A stretch of DNA of 64,000 bases from Halictus rubicundus (Eukaryota; Arthropoda; Insecta; Hymenoptera; Halictidae). The notes under the pieces were generated by a model, which searched no databases, had not been told where the DNA came from, and saw nothing but the letters and a program-made list of their open reading frames with translations. Location: positions 11,967,822 to 12,031,821 of the forward strand of contig NC_135158.1 of assembly GCF_050948215.1 (NCBI RefSeq), written 5' to 3'. Shown here piece by piece: positions 61,489 through 64,000 of this stretch (within the stretch, counting starts at the first letter, position 1; every line of letters starts with the position of its first letter). Position numbers and translations under genes: made by a program.

Positions 61489-61575
61489 CTCCCCTTTAAA
61501 TCTATCGCGTAAACCGTGTTCTGGACACGGTGTCGGTTCGAAGAAGCTGAACACTTTGCTAAAACCGTCCGCCAT
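61489..61575 (-). CDS. Candidate first coding exon, unidentified gene
   Basis: The ATG at 61575 has a strong insect start context (CAGAAAATGGCG). It opens exactly 29 codons and stops at a perfect donor GGGGAG|GTAAGTAA in phase 0. The peptide begins MADGFSKVFSFFEPTPCP and ends GLRDRFKGE. It looks like a cytosolic N terminus, with no signal peptide, and I do not recognise the family. Downstream exons would lie at lower coordinates on the minus strand, and none could be matched with confidence. Good start context plus consensus donor is the best coding signal in the right half, but a single short exon can arise by chance. Confidence 0.4.
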
Positions 61576-63719
61576 TTTCTGGGAGCTTTAAACGAAAAGC
61601 AGTCTCCAAACACGGCTCCGGAGGATCGAGCATGTTCTCGCGGTGGATCAACAGAGCAGGATCCACGATATCCCCGCAAGGGGGAAAAAGATTAGCCGCG
61701 CGTCGCTTAATATCGAACAACAACGATGACCCAATTTCGAAAGATTAATAGGCTGACAGGCAGCGCGCGTGACCTTTGCTCCTTTACAAGATTGAAAGCA
61801 AATAGGCAAATGCGCGGCCCGATCGATCGTTCGAGTGTCTCCTCCAGCAATCCCAATTTATCTTTTTTCTTTTTTCATCGGGAAAAAGCCCTATCCCCGA
61901 AACTCGTCGCTCGGAAATAGAATCCGTTGAATATTTAAAAGCCTCGGAAGCCGAACGGGGATAATAATAAGAAGAACAAGTTCTCCTCCGATGAAAATAG
62001 AAATCGGATATTTCCGAGAATACAGAAACGCGGATTCTGCTCGTCTTGTTAGAACGCCGCTCCAATATTTGCTAGTTACGTTACACGTCATCAGGGGACT
62101 AACGTCGAGTTAATGCGCAGTTTCATTTGCAACTTTATTACCGGCCAATCTGCGTTAATGGACCCTGCTCGCCGATATCGGATTCGCCAACGAAATTACG
62201 TCGATTCGATTAATCAGGTTTTCCACGATATTTCTTCTTCGATTTCGGCCACGCAATTTTGCTGATTCTTGCAGCACAGTTCCGTCTACCTCGGACCGAT
62301 GGGATTCTGATGTGGAGGCTGTAGGCAAAATTAATTAATTGTTTTTTGTAGTGTATATGCATCAGTGTATAACAATCCGGGGAAGGGAACAAGCATCGTC
62401 TAAAATATTAGACAGTGTAATTACAGGATAGTAACGCAATTACTTTCTTTTGAACTTGCATGTTTTCTTGCATTGTGCAAGCTCGTAAATGCTTGGAATA
62501 GCTACGTTAGTGAGGTGTGTAAGTATGTGAGATGCTAAATAAATAGCAAAAGATTTAGTTGAATTTTGAAGTGATGTTCTAGCGCGAAGAACGAACAATC
62601 GTGCCGCCCCCGCTCAGGTAGGCCGATACACCTGCCGACTGTAATAATACCCGGCGTGTTTTGCAGCTGCGATTGACCCAGATCGCCGGTGCCACCGAAT
62701 TACAAATCTGGGTCAGCCGAATTATACATACGTGTCCGTTAAAGTGGCTATTTGTGTCGGGTGTCCTTCTGTGCCTCTTTTCCGCCAGGTGCGGGGGGTT
62801 ACGAAGAAAGCTAAAAACAATCCTAAACCGCGAAACGACCTCGATCTCTATCGGGGGGAGTCCTGGAGATCGTTGGAACGGCTTATGGCCGGGTTACACG
62901 GCTGACACAAGTGCCGTCTGTGTTGGCAAGGTCGATCAAGGTCGTCCAAGGTCATCTGCAGCGGCCAACAAATTGTTTCAATCCACTGTTCGAATAATTC
63001 GGCCAACGTCAATTGATTCTTCAAATAATTTTGACTAGCATGGAAAGTTGTAAAAATATTCAGATTTATTATAGAAGAATTTAATCTATATTGATGCAGT
63101 TAGGCCATCTTGGATGGCGCAGCTTGTAGTGAAACGCGATTGCGAGGGTCGAACGACCGTCGAACAGCGGAAAGAAAAGGGCGTCGGTGTCTGCGGTCGA
63201 TCGTCGAACGATACCGCGAAAAGGTCACGGCTTTTCTTGACAAATGGCGTCCTTGGGCCGGCGACGAACTCCCGCCGGTATCTCGCCGGACACCCGAAGT
63301 GCATTATGAAAGCATTCGCAGCTTTCCGGCGAGCACCAAGCGCGCTGTCTCCGCCCCCACCCCCACCCCACCCCTCCGGCACATAGAGAACGCGAAAATA
63401 CGCGAACAACCCGCCTCGAAATCCTGCGTCCGAAGTTCTTCCGAGGGTCCCTCGAGGATCAGGACATCGCGCGGGATCAGCCTCTCGGACCCGTGTCGCA
63501 TTCTCTCCGGGCGGATCCGGCTGCACGAGGTCCGAGCCTGATCAATAATTTATTTGTCTCGCAGCCCCCTTCGGAAAAACCGATTCGGGGAAATACGATC
63601 CATTCGAACGAGATGAAATACGGTGTCGCCGTTGCGTCGCCATTTTGCCAGTCTCGAATTTGTTTGGGTGATACAACCCTTCAAACTTGGCAGTTTTTGT
63701 ATTTTTATTATTGCGGAAC
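61576..63719. other. No supported gene; possible promoter side of 61575 exon
   Basis: If the 61575 start is real, its 5' UTR and promoter lie at about 61.6-61.9 kb. A good pyrimidine-rich acceptor-like site ends at 62789 on the plus strand, but the frame after it is short. CpG-rich patch at 63.1-63.55 kb. Confidence 0.45.
62928..62953 (+). promoter_or_regulatory. Three AAGGTC half-sites at exact 10-bp spacing
   Basis: AAGGTC starts at 62928, 62938 and 62948. The second (TCAAGGTCG) and third (CCAAGGTCA) fit the YCAAGGYCR consensus of FTZ-F1-type monomeric nuclear receptors. The first has G instead of Y. Ten-bp spacing puts all three on one face of the helix. Binding is inferred from the motif only. 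Confidence 0.45.
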
Positions 63720-64000
63720 TTAGTTGGGGATCGGTATCGTAGGCACGAAGTTAGGGTAGTTGTGAATGTTTTAAGGTATTGGAATTAGGGGTGCGTACCA
63801 GTGAATACTGAATTAGGGGTGGTTTAAGTTATCGTTTTGTTGTATTAGAATTTTTTTGTAAGATACTTTTATTATTTTGGAGATTCTTATACTGACTGGC
63901 ATTGTAGAGGCGAAGTTACGGTGGTTGCGAATGGCCTAGGATAGAAAAATTAGGGGTGTATAGCAGTGCATACAGAATTAGGGGGGGTTTAAGTCATCGT
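63720..64000. repeat. Tandem array, about 165 bp, cut by window end
   Basis: GGTTTAAGTTATCGT at 63821 is followed by GGTTTAAGTCATCGT at about 63986. AATTAGGGGTG and GGCACGAAGTTAGGGT/GGCGAAGTTACGGT also recur. At least 1.7 units are seen and the array continues to the right. Confidence 0.75.

Noticed and set aside
62661..63038. Plus-strand frame with a hydrophobic stretch (WLFVSGVLLCLFSA) after an acceptor-like TTTTGCAG
   Set aside because: There is no ATG in the frame before the hydrophobic stretch, the possible donor GTGCGG is poor, and the following sequence has no recognisable domain. The same spot reads equally well as a polypyrimidine acceptor ending at 62789.

Overview
The window looks like insect nuclear DNA, most likely from a hymenopteran and plausibly a bee. 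It has spliceosomal introns, many CT/GA microsatellites, CpG-rich patches set in AT-rich DNA, many minisatellites, and no compact gene order or operons. The order is inferred from sequence style and from one recognised gene. The species cannot be named.

Left part (1 to about 15 kb, minus strand). The one gene I can identify is the 5' part of Skeletor, a secreted or matrix protein with two DM13 domains and, in the part not present here, a DOMON domain. Six coding exons join in phase into 277 codons: 14962-14878 (signal peptide), 5138-5001, 4351-4276, 3796-3688, 2110-1948 and 1605-1346. They encode a signal peptide, DM13-1 and DM13-2. The gene runs off the left edge, so the DOMON and C-terminal exons lie outside. 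Intron 1 is about 9.7 kb. A small TTAA-flanked MITE and a GC-rich fold-back element sit in two of the short introns.

Middle part (about 15 to 46.8 kb). No gene could be supported. It is intronic or intergenic DNA with CpG-rich patches and several unrelated tandem arrays: a 138-bp satellite at 22.2-23.5 kb with inverted relics at 28.5 kb and a lone monomer at 35.4 kb; a pair of related arrays in opposite orientation at 25.5 and 27.2 kb; and an array at 32.4-33.3 kb with alternating 159/182-bp spacing, so a 341-bp higher-order period.

Right part (46.8 to 64 kb). A GC-rich, triplet-rich block ends in a consensus splice donor at 48001/48002 on the plus strand. It is a candidate promoter and first exon of another gene. 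On the minus strand, two short ATG-to-donor segments (61575-61489 and 58354-58264) are candidate first coding exons of an unidentified gene or genes. Further arrays have periods of 77, 111, 67, about 173 and about 165 bp. Three AAGGTC nuclear-receptor half-sites lie exactly 10 bp apart at 62928-62953.

Apart from Skeletor, no two elements can be shown to work together. The main novelty is structural: an unusual number of independent minisatellite families, some with higher-order or inverted organisation. Periods and copy counts were read by eye, and no alignment or database search was run.
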